From positions 1 through 64,000 of the forward strand of contig JBEBXH010000010.1 in NCBI GenBank assembly GCA_040391785.1: a stretch of DNA of 64,000 bases. Direction: 5' to 3'. The position numbers and the translations under genes were made by a program. This document shows, piece by piece, positions 50,726-59,287 of this stretch. Origin of the DNA: UBA5239 sp040391785. GTDB taxonomy: Bacteria; Verrucomicrobiota; Lentisphaeria; Victivallales; Victivallaceae. Positions within the stretch are counted from its first letter, which is position 1, and the number at the start of each line of letters is the position of its first letter. The notes under the pieces are model-generated. The model saw nothing but the letters and a program-made list of their open reading frames with translations. It had not been told where the DNA came from and searched no databases.

Positions 50726-52986
50726 TGGAGAGGATTACGGAGCAATTTCACTGGAATTTCCCCGGCGGCTGGTGGGGACTGGCGGCCGCGGCGCTGCTGC
50801 TGGCGGTCATCATCGCCGTGTCCTACCGCTACACGCGGCGGGAGCTCAGCCCGGCCCGCAAGGTCACGCTCTCGGCGCTGCGCCTCATTTTCTGTCTGCT
50901 GATCCTGCTCTGCCTGGCCGATCCGCGCATCGACACCGAGCGCGTTTTCACCGACCGGGAAAACATGAAAATCGCGGTCGTTTTCGACGAATCCGGCAGC
51001 ATGCTCAAGCCCGACCAGTGGAAGCGCGACCGTCTCCACGACGCCATCGACTTCTGGACGAACAAAGTGGAAAAAGATCCCGCGCACCAGATCTATGATT
51101 TTTATCGTTTCGGCACCAGCCTGCGCCCGGTCGCCAGAGTGAACGAGGCAGCCGAGGAAAGCAACGCCGCGCAGACGAATTTCTACGACGCGATCATCGA
51201 TTGGAACACCCGTTTCGAAGCGGAAAAATATGGTGCGGTGATCTGCTTCACGGACGGCATCGACACTTCGCAGACGACTCAGGAATCCGTGCTGAGCGCG
51301 CTCAGCGCCTCGGCGCTGCCGCACATTTTCGTGCCCGCGACCAATGAGCTGGCGGCCCCGCCGGATATCCGCTTCCGCAAGCTCGAGGCCCCCACCCATG
51401 CGTTCATCAACACCGAGAGCGACCTGACGTTTCTGGTGCGCTGCAGCAATATCGCCCGCAACACCGCTCCCCGCCTCGAAATCATTCGCGACGGCACCAT
51501 CATCCACACCGCCGAAATCACCGCCGGCACCGGGTTGCGCACCATCAAATACCGCTACCCGGCCACGGTCGCCGGCACCGACCGCCTCACCGCCCGGATC
51601 ATGACCGGCACCCAGGTTCGCGACGCCGTCGACTGGACCATCGAAAAAACCGAACCGCAGGACAGTGTCAACGTGTTGATCTTCAACGGTGCGCTGGACT
51701 TCGGCACCCGCTTTATCCGCAATGTTTTCGCCGACGACAAATCGGTCAATCTCGACGTCCGTTTCGCCCACGGCGTTTTTCCGAAAAATACCACTTACGG
51801 CTCGGATTTCCCGTCAAAGGCCGAACTGAAAAAGTTCGACGTCCTGCTGTTGATGAACATGCGCCAGAGCGAGCTGCCGGCCAATGCCGAAGAGGATATT
51901 TACGAATTCGTCCGCGGCGGCGGCGGGTTGCTCTTCGTCACCGGCAACCCCGGCACCGCCCGGGAATACGCACGCAGCACGCTGGAAAAACTGCTCCCCG
52001 TCAAGTTCGATCCGAAGTCCCCCGTCGATTCCCGCAGCGACGCGGACACCCGCCGGATTCTCCGCGAAATCGAGCGCGGCACCATGCCCACCCGCTTCGA
52101 CGGACAGGTGCGCGCCAGTGAGGAATTCACCTACAAACCGCCGGAAATGTATAAGTTCGAACTGACCGATCTCGGCCGGAAAAGCCCGGTTTTCATCCGT
52201 AAAACCGAGGACGGCAAAACCGCCCCTGTGATCCCTGAATTTCAGGACCTGGCGCTGGTCGAATCGCTCAAACCGGGCGCCAATCTGCTGGCGTATTATA
52301 CCGACAAAACCAGCCGCCGGCACCCGCTGCTCGCTTATCAGAATTTCGGCGACGGCCGCAGCATGGTGCTGGCCGCCGACCCACTCTGGCGCTGGCGCAT
52401 GAACCTGCCGTCGGACAATCATTCCTACGAAATTTTCTGGAAAAATATTTTCTCCTACCTCGGCACCGGGCGGAACCGCCAGACCCGCTGGCTCGTGCCC
52501 AACCTCGCCGCCGGCGGCGAAACCATGAATGCGTATCTGGAAAGCCCGTTCATCACCAACCCCGAACTGCTGAGCTGCCGCCTCGAATCCGGCGGACAGG
52601 AGAAGGCGCTGACCGCCGAGTTCGCCGATGACAAAATCCTCTGTTCGTTCCCGGTCGAAGGCGGCAAGGAATACACGCTCCGGGCGGTTTACGACAAGAA
52701 ACCGGTCGCAGAATTCACTTTCGCCACCATGGCCTCCGATCCCGGCGAGCTCGAAGCGCGAATCCTTGAGCCCGATCTGGCGGCGCTTGAGAACTTCGCC
52801 ACGCTGCCGCACGTCCGCGTCGTCACCGACTCGAAGCTGGTACCGGCGGAGCACTTCAACCGCGACGATATCGAGCTCAAGGAACATTTTTCGCGTCCAT
52901 TGTGGCACACCCCCGTGTTGTTTATCCTGATGGCCGCGGTATATTTACTGGAACTGATCATCCGGAGATTCTGGAAACTCATATAG
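50722..52986 (+). CDS. Membrane VWA/glutamine-amidotransferase-like protein
   Basis: 754 residues. Two N-terminal helices (LAAAALLLAVIIAVSY, LRLIFCLLILLCLADP), a VWA with MIDAS FDESGSM around residue 90 and FTDGIDTS, an Ig-like part, then a GATase1-like segment (VRGGGGLLFVTGNPGTA), and one C-terminal helix (VLFILMAAVYLLELII). Typical of the large BatB/VWA-like component of MoxR operons. The VWA may dock other periplasmic proteins under control of MoxR. Confidence 0.82.
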   Translation: MMERITEQFHWNFPGGWWGLAAAALLLAVIIAVSYRYTRRELSPARKVTLSALRLIFCLLILLCLADPRIDTERVFTDRENMKIAVVFDESGSMLKPDQWKRDRLHDAIDFWTNKVEKDPAHQIYDFYRFGTSLRPVARVNEAAEESNAAQTNFYDAIIDWNTRFEAEKYGAVICFTDGIDTSQTTQESVLSALSASALPHIFVPATNELAAPPDIRFRKLEAPTHAFINTESDLTFLVRCSNIARNTAPRLEIIRDGTIIHTAEITAGTGLRTIKYRYPATVAGTDRLTARIMTGTQVRDAVDWTIEKTEPQDSVNVLIFNGALDFGTRFIRNVFADDKSVNLDVRFAHGVFPKNTTYGSDFPSKAELKKFDVLLLMNMRQSELPANAEEDIYEFVRGGGGLLFVTGNPGTAREYARSTLEKLLPVKFDPKSPVDSRSDADTRRILREIERGTMPTRFDGQVRASEEFTYKPPEMYKFELTDLGRKSPVFIRKTEDGKTAPVIPEFQDLALVESLKPGANLLAYYTDKTSRRHPLLAYQNFGDGRSMVLAADPLWRWRMNLPSDNHSYEIFWKNIFSYLGTGRNRQTRWLVPNLAAGGETMNAYLESPFITNPELLSCRLESGGQEKALTAEFADDKILCSFPVEGGKEYTLRAVYDKKPVAEFTFATMASDPGELEARILEPDLAALENFATLPHVRVVTDSKLVPAEHFNRDDIELKEHFSRPLWHTPVLFILMAAVYLLELIIRRFWKLI

Positions 52987-52994
52987 GAGGATTG

Positions 52995-53699
52995 ATGATG
53001 AAGTATCTGCTCTGTATTTTCCTGCTGTCCCTGCTGCCTGTGATGGCGGAGGATTTCGAGGCCACGCGCGGCAGCCGTGTCTCCTGGGTGCGCCTGAAAT
53101 ATCCGGTCAAGGGCAGTTCCAGCTATGAATCCGCCTGGGACTGGCACGCCCACCCCACCGGCGATATCCGGATGATCGATTTCATCCGCAAAAATACCAC
53201 GATCAACCTCAGGGCCGACTGGAACGTCGTCGACGTGGAGCACCTCGACAAAATGGCCGCTTTTCCGTTCATTTTCGTCCACGGCCAACGTAACCAGAAT
53301 ATGTCCGCCAAGGGCAAAGAGAACCTGAAAGAATACATCCTGCGCGGCGGTTTCCTGTTCGTCGACGATTGCGTCTGGCAGAAATACGACCCGTATCAGG
53401 ACATGCTTTACCAGAGTTTTCTGGTGCTGTTCAAGGAGTTTTTCCCGGAGGTGAAAATCGAAAAAGTCGATATGAAGCATCCACTGTTCAACTGTTATTA
53501 CCAGATCAAAACTTTTCCGCACTGCCAGGGCAAAAACAACGGGATATCGCTGGTCACGCTGCACGGCCGCCTGATCGGCATCGTCACTTCCAGCGACCTC
53601 CACTGCGGCTGGGTCACGGAAAGCTGGTTCGGCGCCCGGCTCACTCAGGAAGCCTGGCGCATGGGCGTGAATATCTACGTTTATTCCATGTGTTTCTGA
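52995..53699 (+). CDS. DUF4159 secreted protein
   Basis: 234 residues from ATG 52995, with a perfect AGGAGG upstream. Signal peptide MMKYLLCIFLLSLLPVMA. DUF4159 body: FIFVHGQRNQNMSAKGKENL, YILRGGFLFVDDC and HPLFNCYYQI, a GATase-like fold. It closes MoxR operons in PVC bacteria. The 3' end overlaps the convergent nitrilase gene by 19 bp. Function unknown. Confidence 0.85.
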   Translation: MMKYLLCIFLLSLLPVMAEDFEATRGSRVSWVRLKYPVKGSSSYESAWDWHAHPTGDIRMIDFIRKNTTINLRADWNVVDVEHLDKMAAFPFIFVHGQRNQNMSAKGKENLKEYILRGGFLFVDDCVWQKYDPYQDMLYQSFLVLFKEFFPEVKIEKVDMKHPLFNCYYQIKTFPHCQGKNNGISLVTLHGRLIGIVTSSDLHCGWVTESWFGARLTQEAWRMGVNIYVYSMCF

Positions 53700-55294
53700 A
53701 TGGTTCCCCGGGCAATGGTAAGGTAGTCGTTGGTCAGGATGGTGTCGATGCCCATGCAGAGCATTTCGCGCGCTTCCTCGACCTCATCGGCCCAGAAAAT
53801 GTTGCAGCGGATGCCGTGGCCATGGGCCCTGTCGATCATTTCCTGATTGTAATACGGCTTGAAAAACTGCAGTTTGGCACAGTCGAATTTGATGGCGCTA
53901 TTGACCACATCCCACGGGTCGTTTCCGACCAGCATACAGCGTTTCAACTGCGGCGCGATCTCTTGTGCTGTCGGCATAATCTCTTCGCCGCCGGCCAGAT
54001 ACAAATGTTCGGCAAAATCGTATTTATACACCAGTTCCACAATCTTCCGCATCGTTTCCGCCGGATAAAGCTGCCCGGAATGTGACTTGATATGCAAGTT
54101 CACGATCGTCTGGCGTGAGAACGTCTTCAGCACATCCTCGAGCGTGGCGATTTCCAGCCCGGCGAACGGTGCCGCATAATATGAACCGAAATCGTATTTC
54201 CGAAGCTCGGCGAAGGTCATTTCCCGGATCAGGCCATGTCCGTTGGAAGTCCGGTCGATCGAGTCGTCGTGACAAACCACCAGCGCGCCGTCGGCGGTCT
54301 CCCACATATCCAGCTCGATCTCCTGCGCCCCCAGCGCGATCGCGGCGGCAAACGCCGGCAGACTGTTCTCCGGGGCGATGGTGTTGAAACCGCGGTGCGC
54401 GCAAATCCGCGGGTACGGCGTCTGGTCGTCGTTCGGCCTGACCGCGCTGCCGCAGGCACGGTAACACCACGGGGTGCGCCCGCGCTCGATGAATTTATCG
54501 TTACGAATCTGCTTGCCACCAAAGCTGTTTGAACGCATATATTTCCAATGCGGATCGTCGATTTCGCAACTGAATGTACCGAGCTGCTGCCCGAAATTGC
54601 CGATCACCATGCCGTCCGGCGCGACCGCCATGGAGGTACCGCCGACGACGGCGTCAGGCCCCATGCTGAACGATGCGCGCAGCACGTAAGCATTGGTCCG
54701 GAACGCCGTCCACTTGGTCAGCGTTTCGAGCATATCCATCCGCTCGCCGCGTTGAAACGACGACACCAGCACGATATCCGGTTCCCGCGCCGCAATATGC
54801 GCCACATACTCCTCGAAATACGTGTCATAACAAATCAGAAAGCCCAGCCGGATACCGTCCACCTCGATGATCGGCGGCGGGTTGTACCCAAACGTATAGC
54901 GGTCGTCCATTTCATTGACCGCTGTCTCGCTGTTCGGCAGATGCTGTTTATAATAGTCGCCGACGATATTGCCCTGACGGTCAAAAACCCGGGTTGTGTT
55001 GCGGTATCCATCGCCGATTTCCGCCACGTAATTCACGGCCACGACCGCATTGCAGCGCCGGGCGGTGCTCACGGCGGCCTCGATCAGCCGCGGCGTATGC
55101 TCGACGGCATAAGAAATGCATTTACCCTTCGAAAACGCGGTGGGCGCGTTGGAGTACTCAGGCAACAGAATCAGGTCACAGCTACCATCACATTTATCGA
55201 GTTCCGCGATCAGGAAATCAATCGTCGCCTCAGCTTCGTTCAGTGAATATGGATACGGCGGTTGGATGGCACACAGTTTCATTTTCGTTTTCAT
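53681..55294 (-). CDS. Nitrilase-family amidohydrolase fused to glycerophosphodiesterase
   Basis: 537 residues from ATG 55294 (GTG 55300, closer to GGAGG, is an alternative). N-terminal half: nitrilase/CN-hydrolase with the Glu in LLPEYSN, Lys in YYKQHLPN and Cys in FLICYDTYF. After residue 295 a GDPD domain begins: CAHRGFNTIAPENSLPAF, EIELDMWETADG, VCHDDSIDRTS and IVNLHIKS, ending DTILTNDY. The two activities would cleave an amide or nitrile and a phosphodiester; the combination suggests a single substrate carrying both. Alone on the minus strand, next to the DeoR regulator. Confidence 0.88.
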   Translation of the reverse strand: MKTKMKLCAIQPPYPYSLNEAEATIDFLIAELDKCDGSCDLILLPEYSNAPTAFSKGKCISYAVEHTPRLIEAAVSTARRCNAVVAVNYVAEIGDGYRNTTRVFDRQGNIVGDYYKQHLPNSETAVNEMDDRYTFGYNPPPIIEVDGIRLGFLICYDTYFEEYVAHIAAREPDIVLVSSFQRGERMDMLETLTKWTAFRTNAYVLRASFSMGPDAVVGGTSMAVAPDGMVIGNFGQQLGTFSCEIDDPHWKYMRSNSFGGKQIRNDKFIERGRTPWCYRACGSAVRPNDDQTPYPRICAHRGFNTIAPENSLPAFAAAIALGAQEIELDMWETADGALVVCHDDSIDRTSNGHGLIREMTFAELRKYDFGSYYAAPFAGLEIATLEDVLKTFSRQTIVNLHIKSHSGQLYPAETMRKIVELVYKYDFAEHLYLAGGEEIMPTAQEIAPQLKRCMLVGNDPWDVVNSAIKFDCAKLQFFKPYYNQEMIDRAHGHGIRCNIFWADEVEEAREMLCMGIDTILTNDYLTIARGTIQKHME

Positions 55295-55355
55295 CGGCAC
55301 AAAACCTCCAGTCTGATCCTTATAACTTAGACGGTTTTGCGGAAATTGCCAGTTT

Positions 55356-56084
55356 TTATTTGAATTTTGGCACGGGAGCGTTGGCGATAATGCCGTTGAT
55401 TGTGCTCAGGGGGGCGATATCGAACAGACCGGATTTGTTGAATTTGTCCGCGGTCAGCAGCAGGTAATTGCGGCGGGAAATTTCGAGTACGCGCCGCAGG
55501 AAATACGAGTGGTTTTCGTGACGTGAAAAAATCCCTTCGCCGGTAATGCCGAGCGCGGAGACAAACGCTTTGTCGATCTTCAGTTTCTCCAGATCGCCCA
55601 TCGTGGTCTGCCCGAGAAAGGCGTTCAACTGCAGATCGTAGTTGCCGCCCAGCGCCACCAGGAAATAATTGGTCGGAAACAGCGAAAATTCCTGTATGAT
55701 CAGCAGTGAATTGCTGATGATCGTCAGGTTCGTGAAATTCGTTTTCTGCAACTCCTTGGCCAGGAAATAAACCGTGGTTGAGGAGTCGAGGAAAATGATG
55801 TCGCCGTCTTCGATTTTGTCCAGCGCCTTGCGTGCGACTTCGAGCTTGGCCTCGCCGTTGCGATTCAACCGGTCCTGGTAACGGCTGAAAATGGTCGGCT
55901 CCTCACTGGTCAGCGCTGCCACGCCGCCGCGGACGCGCCGGATCATGCCCTGCTCCTCCAGCGCGCCGATGTCGCGGTGGATCGTGGCATGCGAAATGCC
56001 GAATTTCTCCATCAACTCCTGAATCGTACAGGTTTTCTTTTCGTTGATGTACTCGGCGATTTGTATGGTGCGTAAATTTTTCAT
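55356..56084 (-). CDS. DeoR-family transcriptional regulator
   Basis: 242 residues. N-terminal HTH: CTIQELMEKFGISHATIHRD, then LEEQGMIRRVRGGVAAL. C-terminal sugar-phosphate-sensing DeoRC domain with IFLDSSTTVYFLAKEL and the FVSALGITGEGIF strand. DeoR repressors usually bind the promoter of a neighbouring sugar operon and release it on binding a phosphorylated sugar; the divergent operon starts 139 bp away. TATAAT lies 7 nt before the ATG, so the mRNA may be leaderless. Confidence 0.9.
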   Translation of the reverse strand: MKNLRTIQIAEYINEKKTCTIQELMEKFGISHATIHRDIGALEEQGMIRRVRGGVAALTSEEPTIFSRYQDRLNRNGEAKLEVARKALDKIEDGDIIFLDSSTTVYFLAKELQKTNFTNLTIISNSLLIIQEFSLFPTNYFLVALGGNYDLQLNAFLGQTTMGDLEKLKIDKAFVSALGITGEGIFSRHENHSYFLRRVLEISRRNYLLLTADKFNKSGLFDIAPLSTINGIIANAPVPKFK

Positions 56085-56091
56085 ATCAGTT

Positions 56092-56119
56092 ATTATATCA
56101 CAAAATTTTCAATTTTCAA
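56092..56119 (-). promoter_or_regulatory. deoR-type regulator promoter, probably leaderless
   Basis: Minus strand TTGAAA (56119-56114), 16 bp, TATAAT (56097-56092). Transcription would begin at or within a base or two of the ATG at 56084, leaving no room for a ribosome site. Confidence 0.6.
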
Positions 56120-56120
56120 G

Positions 56121-56160
56121 ATCTCGTATCAAAATATCTCAAATTATCTCATTTTATCTC
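56121..56160. promoter_or_regulatory. Helically phased ATCTC repeats, candidate DeoR operator
   Basis: ATCTC occurs at 56121, 56136, 56146 and 56156; the last three are exactly 10 bp apart, one helical turn, and the final copy abuts the -35 box of the sugar operon. Direct repeats placed over a promoter fit a repressor site. Confidence 0.55.
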
Positions 56161-56189
56161 TTGACAAAATTTGATGAGGCGGTTATATT
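56161..56189 (+). promoter_or_regulatory. Sigma-70 promoter of the sugar operon
   Basis: Perfect TTGACA (56161-56166), 17-bp spacer, TATATT (56184-56189). It lies about 35 bp upstream of the PfkB gene. Confidence 0.75.
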
Positions 56190-56223
56190 TAATAAAAAGC
56201 CATTAGTATGGAGTCACACTCTT

Positions 56224-57132
56224 ATGAAAACGAACCATCCGGAATTTGTTGCGCTGGGCTATTGCAGCAATGACCATCTCTGCCGGATTGCCGAAATCCC
56301 CGTCGACAGCAAAACCGAAATGCTCGAACATCAGATTCAGGGCGGCGGTCCGGCGGCGGACGCGGCAGTCGGTGCGGCGCGTCTCGGTATGCGCGCAGCC
56401 TTCGTCACCAGCATCGGCGACGATATCGACGGGGTGAAAATCCTCGCCGATTTCAAGGCGGAAAACGTCGACGTCTCGGGCATCGCCGTCCGCAAAGGCG
56501 GCAGCTCGCCGATCGCCTACTGCTGGATCACTCCCGACGGCAAGCGCAGCGTGGCCTGGACGAAAAACAACCTCGAATTGCTCAAAGCTGGCGAAATACC
56601 CGTCGAGCTGATCAGAAACGCCAAAGTCCTGCATCTGGATGGTCACCACCCGGACGCGGCGGTGGCGGCGGCGACACTTGCGAAAGAATCCGGCGTGCTG
56701 ATCAACCTCGATGCCGGGACCTTCACCCCGCGTATCGACGAACTGCTCAAGCTGGCCGATATCCTGATTACCTCCGAGGCATTCGCCCGCAAATGGAGCG
56801 GCGAAACCGATCTGGACAAGGCACTCGTGAAGCTGAAAACACTGGGCGCAAAAGTGACCGGGGTCACTGCCGGCGACGCGGGCTCGATCATCATCGCCGA
56901 CGACGGCAGCTTCATCCGCTGTCCGGCCTTCAACGAGCTGCCGGTGGTGGACTCCACCGGGGCCGGGGATGCCTACCACTGCGGATTTGCGGTCAAATAT
57001 TTGACTTGCAAGGATCTCTACGAATGTATGCGTTTCGCTTCGGCGTTCGCCGGGCTCAAATGCGGCAAACTCGGCGCCCGCGCCGGCCTTCCCTCTTACA
57101 CTGAAGTCGAAAATTATTTAAGGACACATTGA
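56224..57132 (+). CDS. PfkB-family (ribokinase-like) sugar kinase
   Basis: 302 residues from ATG 56224; a longer frame upstream runs through the promoter and is not used. N-terminal GGGPAADAAVGAARLG and C-terminal DSTGAGDAYHCGF (catalytic Asp in GAGD) are the two PfkB signatures. Sugar-phosphorylating enzyme; given IolB and an aldolase in the operon it could act on 5-dehydro-2-deoxygluconate (IolC role), but a different sugar acid is also possible. Confidence 0.88.
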   Translation: MKTNHPEFVALGYCSNDHLCRIAEIPVDSKTEMLEHQIQGGGPAADAAVGAARLGMRAAFVTSIGDDIDGVKILADFKAENVDVSGIAVRKGGSSPIAYCWITPDGKRSVAWTKNNLELLKAGEIPVELIRNAKVLHLDGHHPDAAVAAATLAKESGVLINLDAGTFTPRIDELLKLADILITSEAFARKWSGETDLDKALVKLKTLGAKVTGVTAGDAGSIIIADDGSFIRCPAFNELPVVDSTGAGDAYHCGFAVKYLTCKDLYECMRFASAFAGLKCGKLGARAGLPSYTEVENYLRTH

Positions 57133-57134
57133 AT

Positions 57135-58493
57135 ATGAAGACGCTCAAACTCGGTTTTCTCCCTCTGACCAAAGCCAGCTGGATGACCCCGGCACTGGAT
57201 GATATCCGCCTCAACGCCCTGAACGAAATGAAAAAACTCCCGGACTGCGAGATCGTCGGCGGCGACGCCATGATCGCGTTTGAGCCGGACCTGATGGCCG
57301 CCACGGAGCAGTTCAAGGCGGCGCAGGTGGACGCCATCGTCTGCTTTTTCGCCACATTCTCGCTCGGGACACTGGTGCCGCTGATCGCCAACGACCTGAA
57401 ACTGCCGGTCATCCTGTGGTCGATGCCGGAGCCGCCGATGTGCGGCGGGCGCCTGGCGGCGAACTCGTTCTGCGCGGCCAATATGAACTCGCATTTCCTC
57501 TGGAAATTGCGCATTCCGTACTTCCATGTTCACGCCCCGGTCAAGGAATCGGCGGCGGAGCTCGGCAAACTCGCCAAGGTGATCGCCACGGCCAAAGAAA
57601 TCCGTCATACCCGCCTGGGCGTGATCGGCGGCCGCGTGCCCGGTTTCTACACCTCCGGCGCGGATGAGATGATGCTGCGGCGCGAGCTCGGCGTGGAAAT
57701 GAAATTCATCACCATGCTCGAAGTCGTCAAAACCGCCGAGAAACTGACCGATGCCGAGATTGCCCCGGCCATGGCCCGCATCAAGGCCGATTCGCAGACC
57801 ATCGACGGTCCGGATGCGGTCGAGATGCGCAAGTCGGCGGCGCTCTTCACCGCCGTGGAAAAAATGCGCGACAAATTCCTGGTCAACGCCTTCTCGCTGC
57901 GCTGCTGGCCCGAGGTCAATGAAAACGAACTTTACGGCATCGGCATCTGTTCGACCATCGGCAGTCTGATCAATGCCGGAATCATCACCGCCTGCGAAGG
58001 CGACGCCTACGGCGCCATCACCATGCTCATGCAGCACTACCTGACCGGTGAAAAACCGTTCTTCTGCGACATGATCGTGATGGAGGGTGAATACGGCATG
58101 GCGTGGCACTGCGGCGCGGCCCCGGCCGGACTCTGCCGTCAGGGCTGCGAAAGCAAACTCTGCAAAAGCTCGATCATCGACGGCGGCGGCAAAAAGGGCC
58201 TGACCAATGAATTTCCGCTCAAGCCCGGCCGTGTGACCTTGGCGCGCCTCAGCGAAACGCGCGACGGCTCCTCGTTCCGCATGCTGATCGCCCCCGGCAC
58301 TGCGCAGGAAACCACCCAGGAACTGCGCGGCAACCCGCTCCGCATCAAGTTCGACGCCGGCTGCGACAAGCTCCGCGAAGTCGTGATCGGCGAAGGGTTC
58401 GAGCATCACTATTCGCTGATCCACGGCGATATCGCCGACGAACTCAAGAAACTCTGTAAACTGATGAATATCGACGCAATCGAGGTGAAATGA
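57135..58493 (+). CDS. L-fucose isomerase-like sugar isomerase
   Basis: 452 residues from ATG 57135 (AAGGA upstream); the frame also has a TTG at 57129. MKTLKLGFLPLTKASWM starts the fucose/arabinose isomerase N-terminal fold; GVIGGRVPGFYTSGADEM, AEMRKSAALF-type helix and IVMEGEYGMAWHCGA fit the family, with Glu and His as likely metal ligands. It probably interconverts an aldose and ketose. Substrate not known; clustered with kinases and IolB. Overlaps iolB by 4 bp. Confidence 0.75.
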   Translation: MKTLKLGFLPLTKASWMTPALDDIRLNALNEMKKLPDCEIVGGDAMIAFEPDLMAATEQFKAAQVDAIVCFFATFSLGTLVPLIANDLKLPVILWSMPEPPMCGGRLAANSFCAANMNSHFLWKLRIPYFHVHAPVKESAAELGKLAKVIATAKEIRHTRLGVIGGRVPGFYTSGADEMMLRRELGVEMKFITMLEVVKTAEKLTDAEIAPAMARIKADSQTIDGPDAVEMRKSAALFTAVEKMRDKFLVNAFSLRCWPEVNENELYGIGICSTIGSLINAGIITACEGDAYGAITMLMQHYLTGEKPFFCDMIVMEGEYGMAWHCGAAPAGLCRQGCESKLCKSSIIDGGGKKGLTNEFPLKPGRVTLARLSETRDGSSFRMLIAPGTAQETTQELRGNPLRIKFDAGCDKLREVVIGEGFEHHYSLIHGDIADELKKLCKLMNIDAIEVK

Positions 58494-59287
58494 TGAATCT
58501 GCTGATCAAAACCAACGTCAAAAACGGTTACAACCCGGTTTTCAAACTCAATGAATACAACATGAAGCTGACCCGTTTCGGCATCGTCCAGCTATTCAAA
58601 GGTGAGAGCTACGAGGGCGACACCGGCGATTTCGAAGCGGCGCTGGTGATTCTCGGCGGCAAATGCTCGGTCATGGGCAAGGGCTTCGAATTCAAGGAAG
58701 TCGGCGAACGCAAGGATGTGTTTTCCGGCAAGCCGCACACGGTTTACCTGCCGCGCAACACCCGCTACATCGTCACCGCGCTGACCGACGCCATGGACTT
58801 CGCGCTGAATGAATCCCCGGCCAGCCGCGACACCGCGCGCCCCTGCGTCATCACTCCCGACATGACCCGCGGATTGGTCATCGGGCGCGACAATTTTCTG
58901 CGCCACGCCACCGTGATGATCGACGAGAAATTCGACTCCGAGCACTTCTACATCGGCGAGGGCCTGATTCCCTCCGGCAACTGGTCGGGCTACCCCCCGC
59001 ACCGTCACGACATCGACAATCCGCCGGACGAAATCGACATGGAAGAAACCTATTTCTACCGCTTCAATCCGGCCAACGGTTTCGGCATCCAGAAAGTCTA
59101 TACGCCGGACGGCCGCATCGATGAAACTTATACCGTGAAAAACAACGACACCGTGGCTATCGCCGAGGGATACCATCCGCTCTGCGGCGCGCCCGGTTAC
59201 GAAATGTATTATCTCTGGACGATGTGCGGCGCGGTCAATCGCGGATTAATATCATCTAAGGACCCCGAACATGGCTGGGTGAAATGA
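58490..59287 (+). CDS. iolB: 5-deoxy-glucuronate isomerase (IolB family)
   Basis: 265 residues. IolB signature: WSGYPPHRHDIDNPPDEIDM, EETYFYRF (cupin metal ligands H, H, E) and AEGYHPLCGAPGYEMYYLW. IolB converts 5-deoxy-D-glucuronate to 2-deoxy-5-keto-D-gluconate in myo-inositol breakdown. No iolG, iolE or iolD is in the window, so the pathway may be partial or the enzyme may act on a related deoxy-uronate. ATG overlaps the isomerase stop; its own stop overlaps the FGGY gene start. Confidence 0.85.
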   Translation: MMNLLIKTNVKNGYNPVFKLNEYNMKLTRFGIVQLFKGESYEGDTGDFEAALVILGGKCSVMGKGFEFKEVGERKDVFSGKPHTVYLPRNTRYIVTALTDAMDFALNESPASRDTARPCVITPDMTRGLVIGRDNFLRHATVMIDEKFDSEHFYIGEGLIPSGNWSGYPPHRHDIDNPPDEIDMEETYFYRFNPANGFGIQKVYTPDGRIDETYTVKNNDTVAIAEGYHPLCGAPGYEMYYLWTMCGAVNRGLISSKDPEHGWVK

